A DNA stretch of 47,769 nucleotides from Actinomycetota bacterium (lineage in GTDB: Bacteria > Actinomycetota > Acidimicrobiia > Acidimicrobiales > AC-14), in assembly GCA_005888325.1 (NCBI GenBank), contig VAWU01000051.1, forward strand, positions 1 to 47,769, read 5' to 3'. The notes under the pieces are model-generated. The model was not told where the DNA came from. It did not search any database and worked only from the letters and a program-made list of their open reading frames with translations. Position numbers and translations under genes: made by a program. Positions 41,983-47,769 of this stretch are shown here, piece after piece; positions within the stretch are counted from its first letter, which is position 1; each line of letters begins with the position of its first letter.

Positions 41983-41988
41983 ATCGTA
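41983..41988 (-). promoter_or_regulatory. -10 element TACGAT for the mycothiol enzyme (leaderless)
   Basis: TACGAT on the minus strand ends six bases before ATG 41976. Confidence 0.5.
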
Positions 41989-42005
41989 CGACAGACGGAT
42001 GCTCG

Positions 42006-42626
42006 TCAGGCGAGTCGATGGAGCGGCAGCCAGGGAGACGCACGACCAGCTCGCAGGTCGCGCGCCAGGGGAATTTGGTCGAGGTCGGCGCGGAGGGGAG
42101 TGACATCGCCCTCGTCGCCGTAGTAGGTCCCCACTTCCTTTCCGTGGACGGCCTCGTAGTCGAGAAGGTTCACGTATTCGGCGGCGGCCGCGACGAGCGC
42201 GGCGATGTCCTGGGCTTCGAGTGATCTGGCGATGTCCCAGATGTAGACGACCTGGTGGATGGTGAAGGACTCGCGCAGGCTGTCGAGCATCGCCCAACAG
42301 TCGCGAACCAGCGCTTTCTCGGCGACAGAGAGCCGCTCGGCCCCCCGGCACCCGTCAGGGTCGCGGACCGGCTCGGGCGCCCGGCTACCGGGCTCGTGGT
42401 AGGTGACGTCGGGGTCCTCGGTCCACCGCTCGGGTGGGATCGAGTCGCGCCGAACGTGCTCCTGGCCGCAGGCCAGGCACGTGAAGACGTAGTCCCAAAC
42501 GGCAGCGTCCGGATGCTCCTCGTGGCTTCCCGGCATCGGCGGGAGCCAGGCACCGCAGCGTTCGCACTCGCCCTGCCTCCAGTGGGCCGCGGTCTTGGTG
42601 CCGTAGGAGACGAGGCGCGCCCTCAT
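42006..42626 (-). CDS. unknown protein with zinc-ribbon-like N-terminus
   Basis: About 206 residues, not recognised. Near the N-terminus two Cys pairs, GECERCGAW and FTCLACGQEH, are 27 residues apart and could form a zinc ribbon. The middle is acidic and Pro-rich (PDVTYHEPGSRAPEPVRDPDG). The C-terminal part is helical with FTIHQVVYIWDIARSLEAQDI and VNLLDYEAVHGKEVGTYYGDE. ATG 42626 overlaps the stop of the upstream unknown gene (ATGA), so the two are coupled. No catalytic motif was seen. It may bind nucleic acid or protein, but this is only a guess from the Cys pairs. Confidence 0.7.
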   Translation of the reverse strand: MRARLVSYGTKTAAHWRQGECERCGAWLPPMPGSHEEHPDAAVWDYVFTCLACGQEHVRRDSIPPERWTEDPDVTYHEPGSRAPEPVRDPDGCRGAERLSVAEKALVRDCWAMLDSLRESFTIHQVVYIWDIARSLEAQDIAALVAAAAEYVNLLDYEAVHGKEVGTYYGDEGDVTPLRADLDQIPLARDLRAGRASPWLPLHRLA

Positions 42627-42994
42627 CGGCCGTAGAGGTGGCCGGCGGCGACGAGCACCCGGTCGCCACGGCCGAGGTGAGCCAATGGCCCCACCGATGC
42701 CGACAACACGAGATCGCCTCCCGTCAGGTCGTCCCAGAACCCGACACCGTGGTAGTCGCCAGCGTGCTCGCGGCCCGACCACTCCACGGGCGACCCGATC
42801 TCGAAGCCCGTCATCCAGACGTAGACGCGCACGGTCTGACGAGCGACCGGCCACTCCTCTCCGAGGTGCAGGAGGTTGGCGTGCAACACGCGCGGGCCGA
42901 CCGCGAGCCGCTCGTGCATGCGGGTGACATCGAGCCCGTCGAGAACCTTGACGTTCGACCGTGGGGCTCGGCGTGCTCTGATCCATCGGCGCAC
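42623..42994 (-). CDS. unknown small protein coupled to the zinc-ribbon gene
   Basis: About 123 residues from GTG 42994, which follows a minus-strand TACCGT by five bases. A basic N-terminus is followed by a compact domain with VLDGLDVTRMHERLAVGPR, RVYVWMTGFEIGSPVEW and GREHAGDYHGVGFWDD, rich in Trp and His. No family was recognised, and no membrane helix or catalytic signature was seen. It is translated directly into the zinc-ribbon gene and so probably works with it. Confidence 0.65.
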   Translation of the reverse strand: MRRWIRARRAPRSNVKVLDGLDVTRMHERLAVGPRVLHANLLHLGEEWPVARQTVRVYVWMTGFEIGSPVEWSGREHAGDYHGVGFWDDLTGGDLVLSASVGPLAHLGRGDRVLVAAGHLYGR

Positions 42995-42999
42995 GCCTG

Positions 43000-43005
43000 A
43001 CGGTA
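43000..43005 (-). promoter_or_regulatory. -10 element TACCGT for the unknown gene pair (leaderless)
   Basis: TACCGT on the minus strand ends five bases before GTG 42994. Confidence 0.45.
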
Positions 43006-43070
43006 CGAACGAGGCGTGACGGAGCCGAGATCTCCTACTCCGGTCTGAGGCGGCCAACCGCGCCGGCCGG

Positions 43071-43076
43071 TACCGT
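43071..43076 (+). promoter_or_regulatory. -10 element TACCGT for the two-component operon (leaderless)
   Basis: TACCGT ends seven bases before GTG 43084. Confidence 0.5.
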
Positions 43077-43083
43077 CGACCTC

Positions 43084-44211
43084 GTGCGCAGGCGGCTCGC
43101 GACCGTGCCCGACGTGGTGCAGGACGCGCTGCTCGCCGTCGTCCTCGCGGCCGTCGCCATCGCCAGCGTCGTCATCGTCGCCCATCAGCACGAGGACCCG
43201 CACGAGCACGCGCCCGCGCTCGCCATCGTGCTGCTCCTCGTCGAGCACCTGGTCCTCGTGGCCCGCCGGCGGCACCCGGTGGCGATCTGGCTCGTCACCG
43301 GGATCGCCGCCTGCGTCTACGGCATGGCCCCCTACGTCGACCCTCCGCTCCCCTTCGGCGCCCTCCTCGGCGTCTACACCGTCGCCGCCTACACACCCCG
43401 GCGCACAGCCCTGCGCGCCGCCGTGGCCACCGCCATCTTCATCACGGGCAGCCTCGCCTCGAGGTGGGCCGACGCGAGCTTGGGCGACTGGTTCACGGCC
43501 TTCGTCACCGTGGGCTCGGCCTGGCTGCTCGGTGCCTATACCGTCGAGCTGCGCGACCGCGCCGCCAAGCAGGCGAGGCAGGCGGCGGCCGATGAACGGC
43601 TGCGCATCGCCCGCGAGCTCCACGACATCGCCGCGCATCAGGTGAGCGTCATCGCCATCCAGGCCGAGGCGGGCCAGGCGCTGCTCCCCGACCAACCTGC
43701 GCGGGCGGCAACCGTGCTCGCCACCATCGGCGACGCGGCGCGCGACGCGCTCACCGAGCTGCGACGCGTGCTCGGCGTCCTGCGCGACGTCGACAGGGAC
43801 GCGACGGCGAGCCCGACGAGCGCGGCAACGGAGCCCCAGCCCGGTCTCGACGACCTCGACGACCTCGTCGCGCGCGTTCGCGACGCCGGCGTCGCCGTCG
43901 ACCTCACCGTCGAGGGCAGTCGTGACGTACCACTCCCGGACGGCGTCGACCTGTCTGCGTATCGCATCGTGCAAGAGGCGCTGACCAACGTGCTCAAGCA
44001 CGCGGGATCTGCGCGCGCGGAGGTGAACGTTCGCTTCCTGCCTCATCAGCTCGATCTCGAGATCCGCGACGAGGGGTGCGGGGCGACCCGCACCAACGGC
44101 GGCCACGGGCTCGTCGGCATGCGGGAGCGCGTCGACCTCCTCGGCGGTGAGCTGACCGCCGGCAACCGGCCTGGAGGTGGGTTCGCAGTGAGCGCGCGTC
44201 TTCCACGGTGA
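43084..44211 (+). CDS. sensor histidine kinase (HisKA_3/NarL-partner type)
   Basis: About 375 residues. Four to five membrane helices occupy the first 155 residues. A dimerisation domain follows with RIARELHDIAAHQVSVIAIQAEAG, where His 180 is the phospho-accepting residue, then a HATPase domain with IVQEALTNVLKHAG and GHGLVGMRERVDLLGG. Kinases of this class phosphorylate NarL/LuxR-type regulators; the sensed signal is unknown and the input loops are short. The stop overlaps the start of the response regulator (GTGA). With the MMPL gene that follows, it probably monitors an envelope or lipid-related stress. Confidence 0.93.
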   Translation: MRRRLATVPDVVQDALLAVVLAAVAIASVVIVAHQHEDPHEHAPALAIVLLLVEHLVLVARRRHPVAIWLVTGIAACVYGMAPYVDPPLPFGALLGVYTVAAYTPRRTALRAAVATAIFITGSLASRWADASLGDWFTAFVTVGSAWLLGAYTVELRDRAAKQARQAAADERLRIARELHDIAAHQVSVIAIQAEAGQALLPDQPARAATVLATIGDAARDALTELRRVLGVLRDVDRDATASPTSAATEPQPGLDDLDDLVARVRDAGVAVDLTVEGSRDVPLPDGVDLSAYRIVQEALTNVLKHAGSARAEVNVRFLPHQLDLEIRDEGCGATRTNGGHGLVGMRERVDLLGGELTAGNRPGGGFAVSARLPR

Positions 44212-44870
44212 GCATCCGCGTCCTCGTCGTCGACGACCAGGCCCTCGTGCGCGCCGGCTTCCGCATGATCCTCGACGCCCACGACGACATCGAGGTGGTG
44301 GGCGAGGCCGAGAACGGCGAGGTGGCCGTCGCGCAGGCTCACGCCCTGAAGCCCGACGTCGTGCTCATGGACGTCCGTATGCCGGTGATGGACGGGATCG
44401 AGGCGACGCGCCGGCTGGCGGGCTCCGACGCGCGCGACCCGGTGAAGGTGCTGGTGCTTACGACCTTCGACCTCGACGAGTACGTGTACGAAGCGCTGCG
44501 CGCGGGAGCCAGTGGCTTCCTGCTGAAGGACGTCCCCCGCGACGAGCTCGCTCGCGGCATCCGGGTGATCGCGGGCGGGGAGGCCCTGCTCGCACCGTCG
44601 GTGACCCGCCGCCTCGTCGAGGACTTCGCCCGCCGCCCCCTGCAGGCGGACCGCTCCGCCCGGCTCGACGTCCTCACCGGACGCGAGCGTGAGGTGCTCG
44701 AGCTCGTCGCCCGGGGCTTGTCGAACACGGAGATCGCCGAAGCGCTCTACGTGAGCGGCGCGACCGTGAAGACGCATTTCGGCCACGTGCTCATGAAGCT
44801 CGACCTGCGCGACCGGGTGCAGGCGGTGATCCTCGCGTACGACGTCGGGTTGGTCGCCCCCGGCGGATGA
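44208..44870 (+). CDS. NarL/LuxR-type response regulator
   Basis: About 220 residues. The receiver domain has VVDDQALVRAG, the phosphorylated Asp 55 in VVLMDVRMPVMDG, Thr in VLTTFD and Lys in FLLKD. A LuxR helix-turn-helix follows (LTGREREVLELVARGLSNTEIAEALYVS, TVKTHFGHVLMKL). It is translationally coupled to the histidine kinase. The inverted repeat just downstream, ahead of the MMPL gene, is a candidate binding site. It likely switches the exporter on in response to the kinase signal. Confidence 0.93.
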   Translation: MSIRVLVVDDQALVRAGFRMILDAHDDIEVVGEAENGEVAVAQAHALKPDVVLMDVRMPVMDGIEATRRLAGSDARDPVKVLVLTTFDLDEYVYEALRAGASGFLLKDVPRDELARGIRVIAGGEALLAPSVTRRLVEDFARRPLQADRSARLDVLTGREREVLELVARGLSNTEIAEALYVSGATVKTHFGHVLMKLDLRDRVQAVILAYDVGLVAPGG

Positions 44871-44874
44871 CCGT

Positions 44875-44896
44875 GTCTCCGACCGCAGTCGGAGAC
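44875..44896. promoter_or_regulatory. 9-bp inverted repeat before the MMPL gene: operator or hairpin
   Basis: GTCTCCGAC, four bases, then GTCGGAGAC form a perfect 9+4+9 repeat starting four bases after the regulator stop. There is no T-run, so a simple terminator is less likely. It lies about 45 bases before the MMPL -10, a fitting position for an activator site. Confidence 0.5.
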
Positions 44897-44939
44897 CACG
44901 TTCACGCCCCGGGCTGACGACGCCGGGCCCACGTTCCCG

Positions 44940-44945
44940 TACCGT
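44940..44945 (+). promoter_or_regulatory. -10 element TACCGT for the second MMPL gene (leaderless)
   Basis: TACCGT ends seven bases before ATG 44953. Confidence 0.5.
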
Positions 44946-44952
44946 CCGAATC

Positions 44953-47034
44953 ATGTTCACGCGCCTCGGTCAGTTCACGTTTCGCCGCCGTCGCCTCGTC
45001 ATCACCGTCTGGGGTGCGCTCACGCTGCTCGGCGTGCTCGCCGCCGCCGGTGTCGGTTCGTCACTCACATCCGACGTCGATACCGCTCCCCACTACGAGT
45101 CGCAGCGAGCCAATCGACTGCTCTCTCGCGCGGGGGGCGACGACGGGCACATCTACGCGGTCGCCCAAGGCGCGCGGCCCCCGGACGTTGCCGCCGCGGC
45201 CGACGACGTGCGTCATCTCCGGGGCGTTGCCCACGTGCAGGACGGCATCCGCTCGCGCGACGGCAGGTCGATCGCGGTCGATGTCGCGTTCGCCAAGGGG
45301 CAGAGCGACGAGGAACGGAGCGCAGCCGTCGATGCCGCTCGAGACCGGCTGCGACGCATCTCGGCCCGTCGGGTGGTCGTCGGTGGCGACCTCTTGCAGG
45401 ATGAAGAGTTCTCCGCCCAATCACAGAAGGACCTGCAGCGCGGCGAGGCCGTCGCCCTGCCCGTCGCACTAGCCACCATGATCGTGATCTTCGGCGGCGT
45501 CGTGGCGGCCGGCGTTCCTCTTCTCATCGCGCTCGCCGGGGTGTCGGGCGCGTTCATCTTCCTCCTCGCCACCACCGCGCTCGGCGACGTGTCGGTGTTC
45601 GCCGTCAACGTCGCCACCATGTTCGGCCTCGGACTCGGCATCGATTACGGCCTCCTCATGGTGAACCGCTTCCGCGAGGAGCGCGCGGCCGGCCTCGAGA
45701 TCGAGCACGCGGTCGAGCGCACCGTCGCAACGGCCGGGGTGACCGTCGCCTTCTCGGCCCTCACCGTCGCGGTCGCCCTCTGCGGCCTGTTCGCCCTCGA
45801 CGTGCCCGCGCTCCACTCCATCGCCGCCGGGGGCATCGGCGTGGTGCTCGCGGCCATGGCCGCCGCCCTGACCCTTGCCCCCGCGCTGCTCGCGGTGGCG
45901 GGCCGGCGCATCGGCGTCGGACGCGTGACGGCCGGGGTCGCGGGCTGTCACGGCTACTTCGCTCGCATCGCCCGGCTGGTGCAGCGGCGGGCGGTGCCCG
46001 TAATCCTCGTCGTGGGGCTCGGGCTCGTCGTCGTCGCCACGCCGCTCCTGCACGCGAGCTTCGGGCGGCCCGACGGCCGTTCGCTCCCGCGCTCGTCGCC
46101 GTCGCGTCAGCTCTGGGACATCGGACACGCACAGTTCCCGGCGCAGGTGGCGGAGCCGGTGACGGTGGTGGCGCGCACGTCCTCGACCGACCCGCGGCTC
46201 GAGGCATGGGTCGACGAGGTGCGCGGGCTTCCCGGCGTCCGTTCGGTGGCAGTCGACGACCGCAGCGGTATGTCGGTGGTCGACATCGTGCCCGCAGGTG
46301 ACGGACAGAGCGAGGCCGGACAGCGTCTGGTGCACTCGCTGCGCCGTGACCGACCTGCGTTCCCTGTCCTCGTCACCGGCAACGCCGCAGAGATGGTGGA
46401 CTTCAAGGCCGCGCTGTTCGGTCGGCTTCCGACTGCGCTCGCGATCGTCGCCCTCGCCACGCTCGTCCTGCTCTTCATCATGACCAGCTCGGTCGTGGTG
46501 GCGTTGAAGGCGTTGGTGATGAACGCGCTGTCGCTCGGCGCCACGCTGGGCGTGCTGGCGTGGGTGTTCCAGGAAGGTCACCTGTCGGGCGTGCTGGGCT
46601 TCGAGTCGACGGGCTCGCTCGACGTGCTCGCTCCCGTCCTCGTGCTGCTGTTCGCCCTGGGCCTGTCGACGGACTACGAGGTGTTCCTGCTCTCGCGTAT
46701 CAAGGAGGTGTACGAGCGCATCGGCGACAACGACACCGCGGTCGCCGAGGGGCTGCAGCACACCGGCCGCATCATCACCTCGGCCGCCCTGCTCATCGTC
46801 GTGGTGTTCGCGGGCTTCGCGACCGGGGGCTTCCTCGTGGTCAAGGAGCTCGGGCTGGGCCTGGCGGTGGCGGTCGTGATCGACGCCACCTTCGTCCGCA
46901 CCCTGCTCGTGCCGGCCGCCATGAAGCTGATGGGCGACCGCAACTGGTGGGCCCCGCGGCCGCTCCGCCGGCTGCACCGGCTCACGGCCGGCCCCGGGAA
47001 GCCCGAGGTCCGTGCGGCTACGTTCGCGCCATGA
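44953..47034 (+). CDS. MMPL-family RND transporter (second)
   Basis: About 693 residues with the MMPL layout of two porter domains and two five-helix blocks plus lone helices. The proton-relay Asp-Tyr pairs are in GLGIDYGLLMVNRFREE and GLSTDYEVFLLSRIKEVY. It is shorter than the MMPL protein at 11746, has no Ala/Pro tail, and is only moderately alike, so they are separate lineages. It would export lipids or drugs with the proton gradient. It follows a two-component pair and carries its own apparent leaderless promoter. Its stop overlaps the start of the polyproline membrane protein (ATGA). Confidence 0.94.
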   Translation: MFTRLGQFTFRRRRLVITVWGALTLLGVLAAAGVGSSLTSDVDTAPHYESQRANRLLSRAGGDDGHIYAVAQGARPPDVAAAADDVRHLRGVAHVQDGIRSRDGRSIAVDVAFAKGQSDEERSAAVDAARDRLRRISARRVVVGGDLLQDEEFSAQSQKDLQRGEAVALPVALATMIVIFGGVVAAGVPLLIALAGVSGAFIFLLATTALGDVSVFAVNVATMFGLGLGIDYGLLMVNRFREERAAGLEIEHAVERTVATAGVTVAFSALTVAVALCGLFALDVPALHSIAAGGIGVVLAAMAAALTLAPALLAVAGRRIGVGRVTAGVAGCHGYFARIARLVQRRAVPVILVVGLGLVVVATPLLHASFGRPDGRSLPRSSPSRQLWDIGHAQFPAQVAEPVTVVARTSSTDPRLEAWVDEVRGLPGVRSVAVDDRSGMSVVDIVPAGDGQSEAGQRLVHSLRRDRPAFPVLVTGNAAEMVDFKAALFGRLPTALAIVALATLVLLFIMTSSVVVALKALVMNALSLGATLGVLAWVFQEGHLSGVLGFESTGSLDVLAPVLVLLFALGLSTDYEVFLLSRIKEVYERIGDNDTAVAEGLQHTGRIITSAALLIVVVFAGFATGGFLVVKELGLGLAVAVVIDATFVRTLLVPAAMKLMGDRNWWAPRPLRRLHRLTAGPGKPEVRAATFAP
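47019..47024 (+). promoter_or_regulatory. internal -10 element TACGTT before the polyproline gene
   Basis: TACGTT inside the 3' end of the MMPL gene ends six bases before ATG 47031. It may give that gene an additional leaderless transcript. Confidence 0.35.
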
Positions 47035-47477
47035 GTGACATACCGCAGCCTCCCCCTCCCCCACCGCCGCCTCCACCGCCGCCCGGCGGCTACCAACCGC
47101 CGGTCGGTGTCGTGCCCGAGGCCGTCGGTGGCGTCTACTACAGCCCCGGTCTCGTCATCCTGCTCACCATCGTCACGTTCGGGATCTGGGGCGCGCTCTG
47201 GACCTACCGCACCAGCGAGGACCTCAAGAAGTACACCGGCGACGGCCTCGGCGGCGTGCTCGGCGTCGTCGTCTACATCATTCTCTCGATCGTCCTCATG
47301 TTCACGATCCCGAACGAGATCAAGAACATGTACGAACGCGATGGTCGCCAGAGCCCGGTCACCCCGCTCTGGGGCCTCTGGTTCCTGTTGCCGCTGATCG
47401 GCAACATCATCTGGTACCTCAAGGTGCAGCAGTCGCTCAACGAGTTCTGGATCAGCAAGGGCGCGCGTCCCGCGTAG
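47031..47477 (+). CDS. DUF4234-like small membrane protein with polyproline N-terminus
   Basis: About 148 residues. The N-terminus has twelve consecutive prolines (residues 7-18), then GGYQPPVG and three hydrophobic segments with YSPGLVILLTIVTFGIWG, LGVVVYIILSIVLMFTI and WGLWFLLPLIGNIIWYLKVQ. Aromatic TFGIWGALWTYRTSEDL and the final LKVQQSLNEFW resemble DUF4234 proteins, which have no settled function. The polyproline run would need elongation factor P for smooth translation. The start overlaps the MMPL stop, so it is probably an accessory of that exporter. Confidence 0.8.
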   Translation: MSDIPQPPPPPPPPPPPPGGYQPPVGVVPEAVGGVYYSPGLVILLTIVTFGIWGALWTYRTSEDLKKYTGDGLGGVLGVVVYIILSIVLMFTIPNEIKNMYERDGRQSPVTPLWGLWFLLPLIGNIIWYLKVQQSLNEFWISKGARPA

Positions 47478-47524
47478 GACGAAAAATCTTCGATTGGTGC
47501 TTGCCGCTTGTCGGTGGGGCCTGC

Positions 47525-47545
47525 TACCATCGAACATACGTTCGC
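47525..47545 (+). promoter_or_regulatory. LexA (SOS) box with overlapping -10 before the DUF222 gene
   Basis: TCGAACATACGTTCGC at 47530-47545 contains GAAC-ATAC-GTTC, the full actinobacterial LexA core, and its first base is the last base of a TACCAT -10 at 47525-47530. The next ATG (47583) has GGAG at 47573-47576. Confidence 0.75.
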
Positions 47546-47582
47546 TTCCCCGTGAGCTGCAGCCCTGGACGTGGAGTAGGTC

Positions 47583-47769
47583 ATGCGTCTGCAGGAGATG
47601 GAAGCGGCGTTGCGTGACTTCGTGGCCGGCCTCGACCCCGAGGCGCTGTAGGTCGACGCGGCTGTCGCATTCGTCGACGCGTTCGTGTCCATGGAGAAGC
47701 TGGTGGCTGCGGGCAAGGCGCTGGCCGCCCGAAGGGTGGCCGAGTCCGACCACTGGCGAGGTGCGGGTG
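47583..47769 (+). pseudogene. DUF222/HNH (13E12-like) protein, 5' part, with in-frame TAG
   Basis: From ATG 47583 the frame reads MRLQEMEAALRDFVAGLDPEAL, then TAG at 47649-47651, then continues in the same frame as VDAAVAFVDAFVSMEKL and VAAGKALAARRVAES to the window edge. This is the typical start of DUF222 proteins that end in an HNH nuclease, so the TAG is most simply a nonsense change of a sense codon. Restart at an internal GTG or ATG, or an assembly error, are alternatives. DUF222/13E12 genes in mycobacteria are known LexA targets, and a LexA box lies just upstream here. The HNH part would be beyond the window. Confidence 0.7.

Noticed and set aside
44875-44896. Inverted repeat as an intrinsic terminator
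   Set aside because: There is no following T-run, and the repeat is placed like an operator for the next promoter, so it was kept only as a possible regulatory site.
45469-47076. 535-codon open frame on the minus strand
   Set aside because: Antisense shadow of the second MMPL gene with low-complexity charged composition.

Overview
The window is very GC-rich and densely coded on both strands, with many 4-bp ATGA stop/start overlaps. It is almost certainly chromosomal DNA of an actinobacterium. Supporting signs are a mycothiol-dependent maleylpyruvate-isomerase-type enzyme, a DUF222/HNH (13E12-like) gene, two actinobacterial LexA boxes (GAAC-N4-GTTC), two MMPL transporters, an LLM-class (F420-type) oxidoreductase, a bacterial P450 and a Baeyer-Villiger-type monooxygenase. 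An environmental, non-mycobacterial lineage such as Acidimicrobiia is my inference from the general gene style. No rRNA, tRNA, CRISPR array, prophage or insertion sequence was seen.

Layout. 1-2949: end of a VOC protein, a cytochrome P450 and an acyl-CoA dehydrogenase-like flavoenzyme. 3002-7662: an FtsX-type permease and a GT39-like membrane glycosyltransferase. 7634-11031 (minus): a PQQ-type sugar dehydrogenase-like lipoprotein coupled to a kelch lipoprotein. 11144-16438: a TetR-controlled operon with an MMPL exporter, an unequal MaoC pair (one subunit lacks the catalytic His) and a Baeyer-Villiger-type monooxygenase. 16480-19704: divergent secreted beta-helix protein and Tat-exported phosphoesterase. 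19802-21696: sigma-factor-like protein with a small HTH partner, then a metallophosphoesterase. 22103-24318: a hyaluronan/chitin-synthase-like GT2 and a frameshifted polysaccharide deacetylase. 24408-26209: a DMT transporter, and divergent Hsp20 and NYN genes. 26262-30386: a tightly overlapped operon of amidohydrolase, GH29 fucosidase, LLM oxidoreductase and thiamine-binding protein. 30310-33639: two divergent AI-2E-family proteins and a cation-diffusion protein. 33617-37344: PhyH dioxygenase, a second amidohydrolase and an ACMSD-like amidohydrolase. 37368-39109: a PD40-repeat lipoprotein and an ABM monooxygenase. 39144-41244: a LexA-boxed operon of a small alarmone-hydrolase-like HD protein and an AlkB-like dioxygenase, followed by an alpha/beta hydrolase. 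41254-42994 (minus): a mycothiol enzyme and two unknown genes, one with a zinc ribbon. 43084-47477: two-component system, second MMPL exporter and a polyproline DUF4234-like membrane protein. 47530-end: a second LexA box and a DUF222/HNH gene with an in-frame TAG, cut by the window edge.

Two themes stand out. First, at least a dozen first genes of transcription units begin 5-8 nt after a TAnnnT hexamer with no ribosome-binding site. This implies widespread leaderless transcription and lets starts be assigned precisely. It includes an apparent bidirectional promoter between the AI-2E genes, built on one palindromic -10. Second, an SOS box sits on the promoter of an operon pairing a MESH1-like (p)ppGpp-hydrolase-type protein with an AlkB-type repair enzyme, which suggests a damage-induced link between alarmone control and DNA or RNA dealkylation. 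This operon is the best candidate here for an undescribed system.

Three genes look broken or mis-assembled: the phosphoesterase start, the polysaccharide deacetylase and the DUF222 gene. All calls come from reading the sequence; no database search or computation was run.
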